NCBI GenBank assembly: GCA_035575235.1
Contig: DATLYA010000369.1
Coordinates: 1 to 7,936 of the forward strand
Source: SYOC01 sp035575235
GTDB taxonomy: Bacteria > Desulfobacterota > Binatia > Bin18
DNA: 7,936 nt
Direction: 5' to 3'
Below the pieces are notes generated by a model that was not told the DNA's origin, searched no databases, and saw only the letters and a program-made list of their open reading frames with translations. Shown piece by piece: positions 1 to 5,420 of this stretch. The translations under genes and the position numbers were made by a program. Every line of letters begins with the position of its first letter. Within the stretch, counting starts at the first letter, position 1.

Positions 1-20
1 ACATGGCATAAGGACAAGGT

Positions 21-96
21 GTCATTGCGAGCGCAGCGAAGCAATCCTTGCCTGAAAACAGAGATTGCTTCGTCGCTTAGCGCTCCTCGCAATGAC
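21..96. repeat. Imperfect palindromic intergenic repeat (GTCATTGCGAG type)
   Basis: The left arm begins GTCATTGCGAGCG and runs over 21-46. The right arm over 63-96 ends CTCGCAATGAC and is its reverse complement, apart from two small insertions in the right arm (GAG/TAA-like extra bases and one extra C). A 16-base centre separates the arms, so the element can fold into a long hairpin. Elements of this type are, from memory, scattered in many copies in genomes of several uncultured or deep-branching phyla. No transposase lies nearby. The function is unknown; it behaves like a REP/MITE-style repeat. Confidence 0.8.
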
Positions 97-174
97 AACC
101 TCATCTCCCCTGCTCCTTTGTCCGTTCAGAGTTTTGTCTCACGATCCTTAGCTTGTAGAGATCGTTGGCAGATT

Positions 175-236
175 TACGAATCCTATGAATCCAATAAACT
201 CTCCAACCCACCGAACTCTACGAATTCTATGGACTG
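175..236. repeat. Degenerate 9-bp tandem word array (word TAYGAATCC)
   Basis: Read in steps of nine from 175, the sequence is TACGAATCC, TATGAATCC, AATAAACTC, TCCAACCCA, then an eight-base CCGAACTC, then TACGAATTC and TATGGACTG. The unit length is held while the word drifts. The array runs up to the start of the zinc-ribbon gene at 242 and may contain its leader. No clear reverse-complement partner array is seen, unlike the other four arrays in this window. Confidence 0.55.
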
Positions 237-241
237 CAATT

Positions 242-472
242 ATGGTCAAATTCTTCTGCGATCGGTGCGGCGCCGAGGTGGAAAACCTCGACGCGTTACT
301 GGAAATTTCCATTGATGTTACCGAACGTCCGCATCATTCCGTGTGGAGTTGGCGGTCGGAAGTGTGCCAGGATTGCTATGATACGATGAAAGAAGATATC
401 AACAATCGCCTCATTGCTCCGCCGGTAGTAGAAGACAATAAAAAGCGCGGAGCGCGTAAAGCGGCGTCATAA
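242..472 (+). CDS. Small zinc-ribbon-like hypothetical protein (76 aa)
   Basis: The protein is 76 residues and cytoplasmic, with no signal peptide or membrane segment. Two CxxC knuckles, C6-x2-C9 and C42-x2-C45, are spaced as in a treble-clef or zinc-ribbon fold and very probably bind one zinc ion. The first follows the pattern FFCDRCGAEV, and the second is VCQDCYDTM. The C-terminus is basic (KKRGARKAA) and could contact nucleic acid. I chose the ATG at 242 over the in-frame ATG at 185 because homology-like sequence begins at MVKFFCDRCG and the upstream part is translated word-repeat. Only a weak GGA lies at 231-233. The gene converges on the 87-residue hypothetical to its right. The specific function is unknown. 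Confidence 0.65.
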   Translation: MVKFFCDRCGAEVENLDALLEISIDVTERPHHSVWSWRSEVCQDCYDTMKEDINNRLIAPPVVEDNKKRGARKAAS

Positions 473-504
473 AAGAACGGAACTCTGGTTTCTCCTTCCG
501 TCCT

Positions 505-768
505 TCATCCCTTGCCCTGCCATTCTTTTCTCATCACAATTTCAATTTCATCCAAGGGAGAGACGCCACGATTACGAATGTGACAATTCCATCTCTCAAA
601 CGTGCGGAGATAAGAGAAAATTGTCCGCACCAGGCCGGGCTTGATCTGTGCTTCCCATTCGTTTAGCCACTCGTCCCCTTCAAAGTCTTCATCTTCCCAG
701 GCTTCGGGTGGAATCTCGGCGCCAAGGGAAAACCGGAGGAGGAAGGTGTGTTCGTCACTTGTAGGCAT
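505..768 (-). CDS. Acidic hypothetical protein (87 aa)
   Basis: I do not recognise this family. The product is 87 residues with a very acidic, tryptophan-rich N-terminal half (AWEDEDFEGDEW at about 23-34) and a more basic C-terminal half (RNRGVSPLDE, MRKEW). It has no signal peptide, no membrane segment and a single Cys (residue 62). The start is supported by GAGG placed seven bases before the ATG. It is the last of the minus-strand series and lies beyond two palindromic repeats that separate it from the selenoprotein gene. It converges with the zinc-ribbon gene, with 32 bp between the two stops. It is probably a real gene, given its ribosome-binding site and fit in the gap, but the function is open. 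Confidence 0.6.
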   Translation of the reverse strand: MPTSDEHTFLLRFSLGAEIPPEAWEDEDFEGDEWLNEWEAQIKPGLVRTIFSYLRTFERWNCHIRNRGVSPLDEIEIVMRKEWQGKG

Positions 769-800
769 AATACGCCCTCATTGCTCTGAGAGGACTTTCT

Positions 801-855
801 GGAGTGCGCAAACATGTTTGCGCTTTACGAAAGCGGCGACATGTCGCCGCACTCC
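801..855. repeat. Cloverleaf-forming palindromic repeat
   Basis: The outer arms GGAGTGCG (801-808) and CGCACTCC (848-855) are perfect reverse complements. Between them lie three further self-complementary units: the palindrome CAAACATGTTTG (809-820), a CGCTTT-ACG-AAAGCG hairpin (821-835), and the palindrome GCGACATGTCGC (836-847). The whole 55 bp can therefore fold as a closed stem with three arms. The two 12-bp palindromes share the same place and the same core, ACATGT, but differ at the flanking bases, and each keeps its own symmetry. Confidence 0.8.
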
Positions 856-861
856 AAAGTT

Positions 862-889
862 GTAGGGGCACGGCGCGCCGCGCTCCTAC
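862..889. repeat. Loopless inverted repeat overlapping a stop codon (GTAGGGGC type)
   Basis: Two 14-base arms (862-875 and 876-889) are reverse complements with two mismatches, one of them a G-T pair, and there is no spacer. The centre is GGCGCGCC. The outer GTAG of the minus-strand reading provides the TAG stop (886-888) of the selenoprotein gene. There is no T-tract on the minus strand after it, so it is not a classical terminator. Confidence 0.7.
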
Positions 890-1506
890 TTCACCCCTAA
901 GGCCGCTAAATCCGCCAGATATTCATCCGCCGGGACCATGCCAATCCGCCGTCGTTTGCCGCCGATAATAACCGTCGGCACGGCTGAGACGAAGTAGGTC
1001 TCCACGGCCTCCTCACATTGTTTCCGCACCAGGTCTTGGAGTACTGGGTCTTCAATATCGTGTGAGAAGGTATTGACATCGAGCCCAGACTTCCGCGCCA
1101 CGGCCAGCAAATTGTCCTTATCAATCAAACTCTGGCTTTCAAGAAAAAACGAGCGGAAGAGATTCAAATGAAATCGATGAAACACTTCCTCGCCTTGCCG
1201 TTGCGCCGCCACGCCGGCCTCAAGACCCGGCATGCTCCAACGCGGGAATTCCTCTTTATCCCACATCTTGTATGACAGGCCGACATCCTCCGCCATGGCG
1301 GAGACGCGTCGCCAGGCATTCTCAACATAACTTCCGGCGAACCGAAACGGAGAAGGATCATAGTGCGGACGCAACGCGAAGGGATGCCAGCGCACGGTCA
1401 CCCGGTCCCCGAAGCGTTCTTGAATTTTTTGCAGGCGCACGGCCGCAGGAAAGCACCAGGGTCACAGATAGTCAGAAAACTCGACGATTTCGATAGGAGC
1501 GTCCAT
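886..1506 (-). CDS. DsbA-family thioredoxin-fold selenoprotein, UPWC active site (206 aa)
   Basis: This is a DsbA/FrnE/2-hydroxychromene-2-carboxylate isomerase-type oxidoreductase of the thioredoxin fold, probably cytoplasmic since no signal peptide is present. The first strand leads into FSDYL-U15-P-W-C18-F, followed by the helix starting PAAVRLQKIQ. An alpha-helical insert with conserved-looking HPFALRP and RFHLNLFRSFF follows. The cis-proline loop is AVPT (V176-P177), and the tail is GGKRRRIGMVPADEYLADL. The TGA at 1462-1464 lies exactly at the nucleophilic Cys of CPWC; Cys18 is the resolving residue. I start at the ATG at 1506, six bases after GGAGG (1513-1517); a second ATG directly upstream at 1509 is possible. 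With the TGA read through, the length fits the family; starting after it removes the first strand and the active site. It follows the HisN-like gene on the same strand. The alternative is a nonsense mutation or read error in a Cys version. I favour selenocysteine. Confidence 0.8.
1425..1452 (-). promoter_or_regulatory. Candidate bacterial SECIS element
   Basis: In the mRNA the stem UGCGGC pairs with GCC-U-GCA (plus positions 1430-1447). This gives six base pairs with one bulged U and a five-base loop CGUGC whose second base is G. The loop begins 20 nt after the UGA. An extra UUU/AAA pairing (1450-1452 with 1425-1427) can extend it past a two-base internal loop. A bulged U, a G early in the loop and this spacing match what is known of bacterial SECIS hairpins read by SelB. 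A competing pairing GGUGC/GCGCC exists closer to the UGA. The same bases encode AAVRLQ, so chance contributes. Confidence 0.55.
1462..1464 (-). other. In-frame UGA read as selenocysteine (Sec15)
   Basis: The reading frame is open on both sides: 14 codons from the ATG at 1506, then TGA, then PWC and 188 further codons to TAG. The codon replaces the first Cys of a CxxC motif, the classic place for Sec in thioredoxin-fold selenoproteins. UGA is a genuine stop for other genes here (for example at 1576-1578 and 5729-5731), so this is site-specific recoding and not a changed code. Confidence 0.78.
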
Positions 1507-1512
1507 CATATG

Positions 1513-1517
1513 CCTCC
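1513..1517 (-). promoter_or_regulatory. Shine-Dalgarno GGAGG that fixes the selenoprotein start
   Basis: GGAGG on the minus strand sits six bases before the ATG at 1506 and three before the tandem ATG at 1509. The GTG at 1440 used by a naive call has no comparable site. This places translation initiation upstream of the TGA. Confidence 0.75.
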
Positions 1518-1544
1518 GTTACTGTTTAACGTACTGAAAGTCTT

Positions 1545-1570
1545 GTCATTCCTGAGCGCAGCGAAGAATC
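1545..1570. repeat. Half-palindrome repeat (GTCATTCCTGAGCGCAG type)
   Basis: The 26 bases begin GTCATTCCTGAGCGCAGC and end GAAGAATC. This closely parallels the left arm of the hairpin at 21-46 (GTCATTGCGAGCGCAGC...GAAGCAATC), differing in the middle and near the end. No opposing arm is present here, so it is a solo arm. It lies between the stop of the HisN-like gene and the start of the selenoprotein gene. Confidence 0.6.
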
Positions 1571-1575
1571 TTAAG

Positions 1576-2352
1576 TCAAGGACTTTGCAGGAGCCGGATC
1601 ACCTCATCATGCACCCGTCCATTCGAGATCACCGCGCTGCCGGTGTAAATAGACGGCGACCCGGCAAAGTCAGAAAACCGTCCGCCAGCCTCGGTCACAA
1701 GGATTTTTGTGGCGGCGACATCCCAGGGTTTAATTTCAGGCTCCAGCGCGACCTCTGCCTGCCCACAAATTACCACCCTATGCCCGAGGGCATCGCCAAA
1801 TCCCCGCTGTCGCGCAGTGGCGTCGACCAAGCGCAGAAATGGGCGCCAACATGGACGGACCTTCAAATCTTTCAGTCCACCGTGGATCAGCATAGCGTGG
1901 CTCAGCTCGTTGATTGCTGAAACCTGCACTCTATTGCCGTTAGCAAACGTTCCCCGGCCTTTCCGTGCATAAAGCATGTCATTCATCGCCGGGGCGTACA
2001 TGACTCCAGCCGTCACTTCGCCCTCTTCTTCCAACGCAATCAACGTGGCAAAAAAGGGAATCCCACGAATAAAGTTTTTTGTGCCATCGATAGGATCGAT
2101 AATCCAACGGGCGTTCCGCCGCCCAGGTCGCTCGCCATACTCTTCGCCTAGAAAGCCAATCTCAGGGAAACGAGCGCTGAGTATTTCCACGATCTTTGAC
2201 TCACACTCCTGGTCCGCCCGAGTCACAGGGGTACGGTCGGCTTTCGTCTCGACCGTGAGCTGAGTGCAAAAATAATGCAGCGCAACATCGCCAGCCGCTC
2301 TGGCGGCCTCGACCGCGGCCGTGAGAATTAGATCATTGAGCGATTGAGGCAT
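1576..2352 (-). CDS. Inositol-monophosphatase family phosphatase, HisN (histidinol-phosphatase)-like
   Basis: A 258-residue Mg2+-dependent phosphatase of the IMPase superfamily, cytoplasmic. The metal-binding signatures are complete: GEE at 69-71, DPIDGTKNF starting at 86, and PWDVAA at 209-214, followed by the EAGGRFSD tail motif. The TPVTRADQ segment near 41-48 and the RGFGDALGH...CGQAEVALE stretch (183-204) are the pattern I associate with HisN-type histidinol-phosphate phosphatases more than with true inositol monophosphatases. Other substrates (fructose bisphosphate, 3'-phosphoadenosine phosphate) cannot be excluded. The ATG at 2352 has no clear Shine-Dalgarno and lies next to the octamer array. 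No other his genes are in the window. Confidence 0.85.
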   Translation of the reverse strand: MPQSLNDLILTAAVEAARAAGDVALHYFCTQLTVETKADRTPVTRADQECESKIVEILSARFPEIGFLGEEYGERPGRRNARWIIDPIDGTKNFIRGIPFFATLIALEEEGEVTAGVMYAPAMNDMLYARKGRGTFANGNRVQVSAINELSHAMLIHGGLKDLKVRPCWRPFLRLVDATARQRGFGDALGHRVVICGQAEVALEPEIKPWDVAATKILVTEAGGRFSDFAGSPSIYTGSAVISNGRVHDEVIRLLQSP

Positions 2353-2370
2353 TGTATGTTGTATGGTTGA

Positions 2371-2518
2371 GTCATTGAGTGATTAAGTCATTGAAAAAGA
2401 ATTGAATCATTCAAGGATGGAGCCATGATGATGATTGCAGGATTGCATCATTTCCATTCCTCAATGACCCGATGGCCCAATGATTCAATGACGCAATTGT
2501 CCCCGATGGCTCAATTAG
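2371..2518. repeat. Degenerate 8-bp word array with inverted partner (word GTCATTGA)
   Basis: On the left the octamers are GTCATTGA (2371), GTGATTAA, GTCATTGA, then three spare bases, AGAATTGA (2398), ATCATTCA, AGGATGGA and GCCATGAT. On the right, from 2461, they read TCAATGAC, CCGATGGC, CCAATGAT, TCAATGAC, GCAATTGT, two spare bases, CCGATGGC and TCAATTAG: the same word in reverse complement. The array fills nearly the whole gap between the SDR stop, which it contains, and the HisN-like start. The two halves could fold together as a long imperfect hairpin. Confidence 0.7.
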
Positions 2519-3306
2519 AGCAACCCACGAATCAATCCACCGTCCACCTGAATGCTCACTCCATTCACATAGCTCGCAGCTTCAGAAGCAAGAAAGACGA
2601 TGACGTTCGCCATTTCCTCGGGATCACCAATCCGGCCAAGCGGGACATCCGCCGCGCTCTCTTTGAGCGCCTCATCAAACGACTTATTGGTGCGCTGAGC
2701 ACGCGCAGTAATGCCGCCTTTGAGACGATCAGTGAGAATGCGACCTGGCAGCACGGTGTTCACCGTAATGTTGTATTTCCCCACTTCGCGTGAAAGCGTC
2801 TTTGCCATGCCTACTACGGCGGGGCGCACGCCGTTGGAAAGAATCAAACCGTCAATCGGTTCTTTGACCGACATCGACATCACGCTCAGCAGACGCCCCC
2901 ACTGCTGCTTCTGCATATGGGGTAACGCCTTACGGAAGAGTCGCACAGTACTGAGAAAATTGAGCGCAAAGGCATTTTCCCAATCGGCATCTGACATATT
3001 ATTGAATCCGCCTAGCGGAGGCCCGCCGGTATTTGCGACTACGACATGGACTGTGCCGAAGTGGTCAACGGTTTCATCGATCAATTGCTCAACCGCCTGC
3101 GCCTGAGACAAATCTCCAGGAATGGGAAGAACCTCGCCTCCCGTCTCTTTACGGATTTCTTCAGCCGTTCCTTGCAGCATATCAGGGTCGCGTGCAGCGA
3201 TAGCCACCTTCGCGCCTTCGCGGGCAAACACCAATGCGGTCGCTTTGCCAATGCCTTTGCTGGCGCCGCCGACGACAACGATTTTGCCTTTTAGTCCGAG
3301 GTCCAT
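2515..3306 (-). CDS. SDR-family oxidoreductase lacking the YxxxK motif (FabG-like, 263 aa)
   Basis: A short-chain dehydrogenase/reductase with a Rossmann fold that binds NAD(P)H. The nucleotide loop is GGASKGIGKA (13-22), an acidic/basic AARD follows strand 2 at 37-40, the NAG-like turn is ANTGG (91-95), and MSMSV (143-147) holds the usual catalytic serine. The Tyr and Lys of the catalytic YxxxK are missing: aligned on the following helix (VVGMAKTLS), the site reads S157-N-G-V-R161. PG (187-188) and DGG near the C-terminus are normal. This agrees with the beta-ketoacyl-ACP-reductase-like SDR subgroup known to deviate from the catalytic tetrad. The start at 3306 is chosen because GAGG precedes it by six bases; the in-frame ATG at 3324 lies upstream of that site. 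The substrate is unknown. Confidence 0.85.
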   Translation of the reverse strand: MDLGLKGKIVVVGGASKGIGKATALVFAREGAKVAIAARDPDMLQGTAEEIRKETGGEVLPIPGDLSQAQAVEQLIDETVDHFGTVHVVVANTGGPPLGGFNNMSDADWENAFALNFLSTVRLFRKALPHMQKQQWGRLLSVMSMSVKEPIDGLILSNGVRPAVVGMAKTLSREVGKYNITVNTVLPGRILTDRLKGGITARAQRTNKSFDEALKESAADVPLGRIGDPEEMANVIVFLASEAASYVNGVSIQVDGGLIRGLL

Positions 3307-3343
3307 GATTTTCCTCTTCTTCAAGTGAAATAGCCTGGCTGAA

Positions 3344-3411
3344 GCGGAGAAACGGAGACAGGGAGAATCGGAGAACCATTGAATTCACCGGCTCCGCGCT
3401 TCTCCGATTCT
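3344..3411. repeat. Degenerate 8-bp word array with inverted partner (word NCGGAGAA)
   Basis: Four octamers in perfect phase, GCGGAGAA, ACGGAGAC, AGGGAGAA and TCGGAGAA, cover 3344-3375. Reverse-complement copies GCTCCGCG and CTTCTCCG lie at 3391-3406. AGAATCGGAGAA (3364-3375) and TTCTCCGATTCT (3400-3411) form a perfect 12-bp stem with a 24-base loop. The array sits between the hydrolase stop and the SDR start on the minus strand. A T-run follows only on the plus strand, where no gene is being terminated. Confidence 0.7.
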
Positions 3412-3417
3412 TTTTCA

Positions 3418-4275
3418 TTATGCAGGCAAATATCCCTTCTTCTGATAAAATGTCCGCACCGCAATTTCAAATCCAGGCGGGTTATCGCCCATCACCGAAT
3501 GGCCCGCTTTGGCGACAAGGGCAAACTCCGAGCCTGGAATGGCCTGTTGCAGTTCCCTGGCGCCATCAAGTGAGAAGACATCGCTCTCCCCGCCCTTCAC
3601 TACCAGCGTAGGGCATTTGATTTTTTTGACGTCTTTCGTCAGCTCATCGTGCATTTGTTTGACGTTTATACGGCTGTGTCCTTCGCTAAAGTAGGTATCA
3701 TACTTCCACGTCCATTTGCCGTTCGCAAGCTGTTTCAAATTGTAGACACAGGTAAAATTCCGGATCACGTCAAGCGGACGGCGTGGGTTGAAGCGATGGA
3801 TCACCTCCGCCGCCTCGTCAAGGGTGTCGAATTCGCGATAATTCCTCATAAAATCGCGAATATGCTGTACGCCTTTGCTCTCGACACGTGGACCAACGTC
3901 GACCACGACGAGCGCCTCAACCCGGTCGGGGTTGTTGCCGGTAAAGGAAAGTGAATTGGCGCCCCCCATCGACATGCCGATCAAGAAGAAACGGTCCAAC
4001 CCCAGTTCGCGTGTGAACGCCCCCACATCTTTCACCATCGTCTGGCGCGAGTAGTCTTTATCTGGAGCCCAGTCGGTGTCGCCATGTCCGCGCTGGTCAA
4101 ACGCCATGACATGGAAATGTTCGGCCATCGCCGCCGCAAAGAGATCCCATGTATGGCACGTCTGCCCCACGCCGTGCAGCAACACCATCGGCGGCTTTTC
4201 TGGATTCCCCCAATCCAGATAGTGGAACTTGAGACCATTGGCGTGAACGAACCTGTCCGTAAACCGTGCTGTCAT
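3418..4275 (-). CDS. Alpha/beta-hydrolase fold hydrolase (285 aa)
   Basis: A soluble alpha/beta hydrolase acting on an ester or related small substrate. HG (34-35) in VLLHGVGQT forms the oxyanion-hole region. FDQRGHGDT (59-67) follows, and the nucleophile elbow is G100-M-S102-M-G104. The acid is probably D232 in GGESDVFS, and the catalytic His is H259 in AKAGHSV. A lid with many aromatic residues spans about 135-205. The length and motif order are typical. I start at MTARFTDR (4275), with GGAGG ten bases upstream; the earlier ATG at 4305 lies upstream of that site. The ATG overlaps the end of the frameshifted DUF559 reading frame (ATGA). The following gene on the strand is the SDR, which might act on a related carbonyl compound, but this is a guess. 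Confidence 0.85.
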   Translation of the reverse strand: MTARFTDRFVHANGLKFHYLDWGNPEKPPMVLLHGVGQTCHTWDLFAAAMAEHFHVMAFDQRGHGDTDWAPDKDYSRQTMVKDVGAFTRELGLDRFFLIGMSMGGANSLSFTGNNPDRVEALVVVDVGPRVESKGVQHIRDFMRNYREFDTLDEAAEVIHRFNPRRPLDVIRNFTCVYNLKQLANGKWTWKYDTYFSEGHSRINVKQMHDELTKDVKKIKCPTLVVKGGESDVFSLDGARELQQAIPGSEFALVAKAGHSVMGDNPPGFEIAVRTFYQKKGYLPA

Positions 4276-4732
4276 GCGATGCGCCCCTCCTTCACTGCAA
4301 AACATGCCTGTGCGGCCATAAGGCGGCCAGGATAGAGCAATCCCCCCCTTTGAAAAAGGGGGGCTAGGGGGGGATTTATCTCCCTGGGCGCCATCCAGTA
4401 AATTTTCCCTATTACAGCCTCCAGCTCCGAAAACACTTCAGACTTAGAAAACCGCAAAACTTGGAGTCCCTGCCCTTCTAAATAGGATGTGCGCAACTGA
4501 TCTTGTTCATTCCGCATTGCCTCATAATGCCGACTGCCATCTACTTCCATGACAAGCTTCGCTCTTGGCGCATAGAAATCCACAGTATAGTTTCCTAGAG
4601 GTTTTTGGCGGTAAAATTGTACGCTAAGATTTGCCGACGGCGAAGTCGTGACCACAGAAGCCATTCACTATCAGGTAAGTCTGTACCCAAGTTACGTGCG
4701 GAATCTTTCAATCGAGGGTTGTAGCGAAGCAT
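4272..4732 (-). pseudogene. DUF559 (Vsr-like endonuclease fold) gene, frameshifted
   Basis: DUF559 proteins resemble very-short-patch-repair endonucleases (PD-(D/E)XK fold). The first frame runs from the ATG at 4732: MLRYNPRLKDSARNLGTDL, then DSEWLLWSRLRRRQIL, and hits TAG at 4595-4597. The conserved sequence resumes in another frame as VQFYRQKPLGNYTVDF...KLVMEVDGSRHYE and continues to 4272. The join is at about 4623-4624, where one base is missing: inserting one restores RRRQILGVQFYRQKP. The second frame extends through the adjacent C/G-tract repeat (INPPLAPLFQRGG) and ends by overlapping the hydrolase ATG. The repeat at 4737-4773 supplies a G-tract eight bases before the start codon. It may be a true decay event or a read error. 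Confidence 0.75.
4339..4377. repeat. C/G-tract palindromic repeat, left copy
   Basis: AATCCCCCCC (4339-4348) pairs with GGGGGGGATT (4367-4376). Alternatively CCCCCCTTT (4343-4351) pairs with AAAGGGGGG (4355-4363), so two exclusive folds exist. It lies between the DUF559 domain and the hydrolase and is translated as part of the DUF559 tail. It is in inverted orientation to the copy at 4737-4773. Confidence 0.75.
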
Positions 4733-4736
4733 AGAG

Positions 4737-4773
4737 AAATCCCCCCTACCCCCCTTTGCTGAAGGAGGGGATT
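4737..4773. repeat. C/G-tract palindromic repeat, right copy
   Basis: AAATCCCCCC (4737-4746), TA, CCCCCCTTT (4749-4757), a short spacer, then AAGGAGGGGATT (4762-4773). This is the reverse complement of the left copy with a few changes. It encodes the last eight residues (IPSFSKGG) and the TAG stop (4746-4748) of the HAD gene, and it supplies the G-run before the DUF559 start. Confidence 0.75.
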
Positions 4774-5420
4774 AACGCCCGCACAACCTCGACCGTCAAC
4801 TCCCGCAGGCTCGGCAGCACCAGACTTGCTTTGCTGAAATCATTACGTCTCGTGTACTCATTTGGAATCGCGATGCAGCACATCCCTGCCCGCGTCGCCG
4901 CCATGACGCCTTTGTAGGTGTCTTCGATGACAACACACTGGGACGGCGGCAGGTGGAGTTTTTTTGCCGCCGCCACAAACGCGTCGGGCTCGGGCTTTGC
5001 CTTGTGGTAATCTTGCCGCGCGACGGTTACCGGGAAAAACTCTTCCAGGTGAAACTTGCGTAAGACCGCATCCAAATGTTCGCGATTACTGTTGGTCGCG
5101 ACGGTCAACGCACAGTGCGACGCCAAACGGAGCAATGCCTCATGCACGTACGGCATCAAGGTCACTTCCGTTTCTAACAACTGCAGATAAATGGGGGAAC
5201 GCCGTTGGCGCAGCTCATCCGGCGCAATGGGCAAGTTATGTTTCGCGACGATGTATTCGGGGCCGTTGCCTTGAGCAATCCAGTAATCTTCATATTCTTC
5301 GCGCGAGACCGCTACGCCATACAGTTTGAGCACTTCACTATAAGCACGGTAGTAAAGACCTTCGGAGTCAATGAGGACCCCATCAAGGTCAAAGATGACG
5401 CCACAGGAAGCAGTACTCAT
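4746..5420 (-). CDS. HAD-superfamily phosphatase, beta-phosphoglucomutase-like (224 aa)
   Basis: A cytoplasmic HAD hydrolase of subfamily I with a helical cap, acting on a phosphosugar or similar phosphate ester. Motif I is D11-L-D13-G-V-L-I-D-S-E, with D11 the nucleophile and D13 the general acid/base. Motif II is ATNSN (108-112). Motif III is KAKPEPDAF with K142. Motif IV is VVIEDTYKGVMAA with E166-D167. The cap lies between about 20 and 85. The length fits beta-phosphoglucomutase/phosphatase relatives such as Gph or YqaB, and the exact substrate cannot be told. The C-terminal IPSFSKGG and stop come from the adjacent repeat, so the native end was probably at about VVRAL. No strong Shine-Dalgarno is seen before the ATG. 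It starts the run of minus-strand genes. Confidence 0.88.
   Translation of the reverse strand: MSTASCGVIFDLDGVLIDSEGLYYRAYSEVLKLYGVAVSREEYEDYWIAQGNGPEYIVAKHNLPIAPDELRQRRSPIYLQLLETEVTLMPYVHEALLRLASHCALTVATNSNREHLDAVLRKFHLEEFFPVTVARQDYHKAKPEPDAFVAAAKKLHLPPSQCVVIEDTYKGVMAATRAGMCCIAIPNEYTRRNDFSKASLVLPSLRELTVEVVRALIPSFSKGG

Noticed and set aside
141..165. ACGATC/GATCGT short inverted repeat upstream of the zinc-ribbon gene
   Set aside because: Six pairs with a 13-base loop is within chance, and there is no associated promoter or factor signature.
19..315. Plus-strand frame of 98 codons over the first repeat
   Set aside because: It translates the palindromic repeat and word array and overlaps the zinc-ribbon gene out of frame.
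477..501. ACGGAA/TTCCGT hairpin between convergent genes at 472 and 505
   Set aside because: It has only six pairs, a 13-base loop and no T-tract.
1462..1464. TGA as an ordinary stop or as evidence of a UGA-reassigned genetic code
   Set aside because: UGA ends other genes normally here, so the code is standard. The exact fit to the CPWC cysteine, the upstream ribosome site and the continued frame argue against a plain stop, although a point mutation is not fully excluded.
1363..1920. Plus-strand open frame of 185 codons
   Set aside because: It runs antisense through the selenoprotein and HisN-like genes, has no domain pattern, and is a shadow of real coding sequence.
2371..2518. CRISPR array
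   Set aside because: The units are seven to nine bases and degenerate, with no spacers and no cas genes.
3364..3420. Perfect 12-bp stem followed by TTTTT on the plus strand as a terminator
   Set aside because: Both flanking genes are on the minus strand, the loop is 24 bases, and the stem is part of the octamer array. There is no plus-strand transcript to end here.
4275..4305. Longer hydrolase start at 4305
   Set aside because: It lies upstream of the GGAGG and adds a non-family leader; the start at 4275 fits better.
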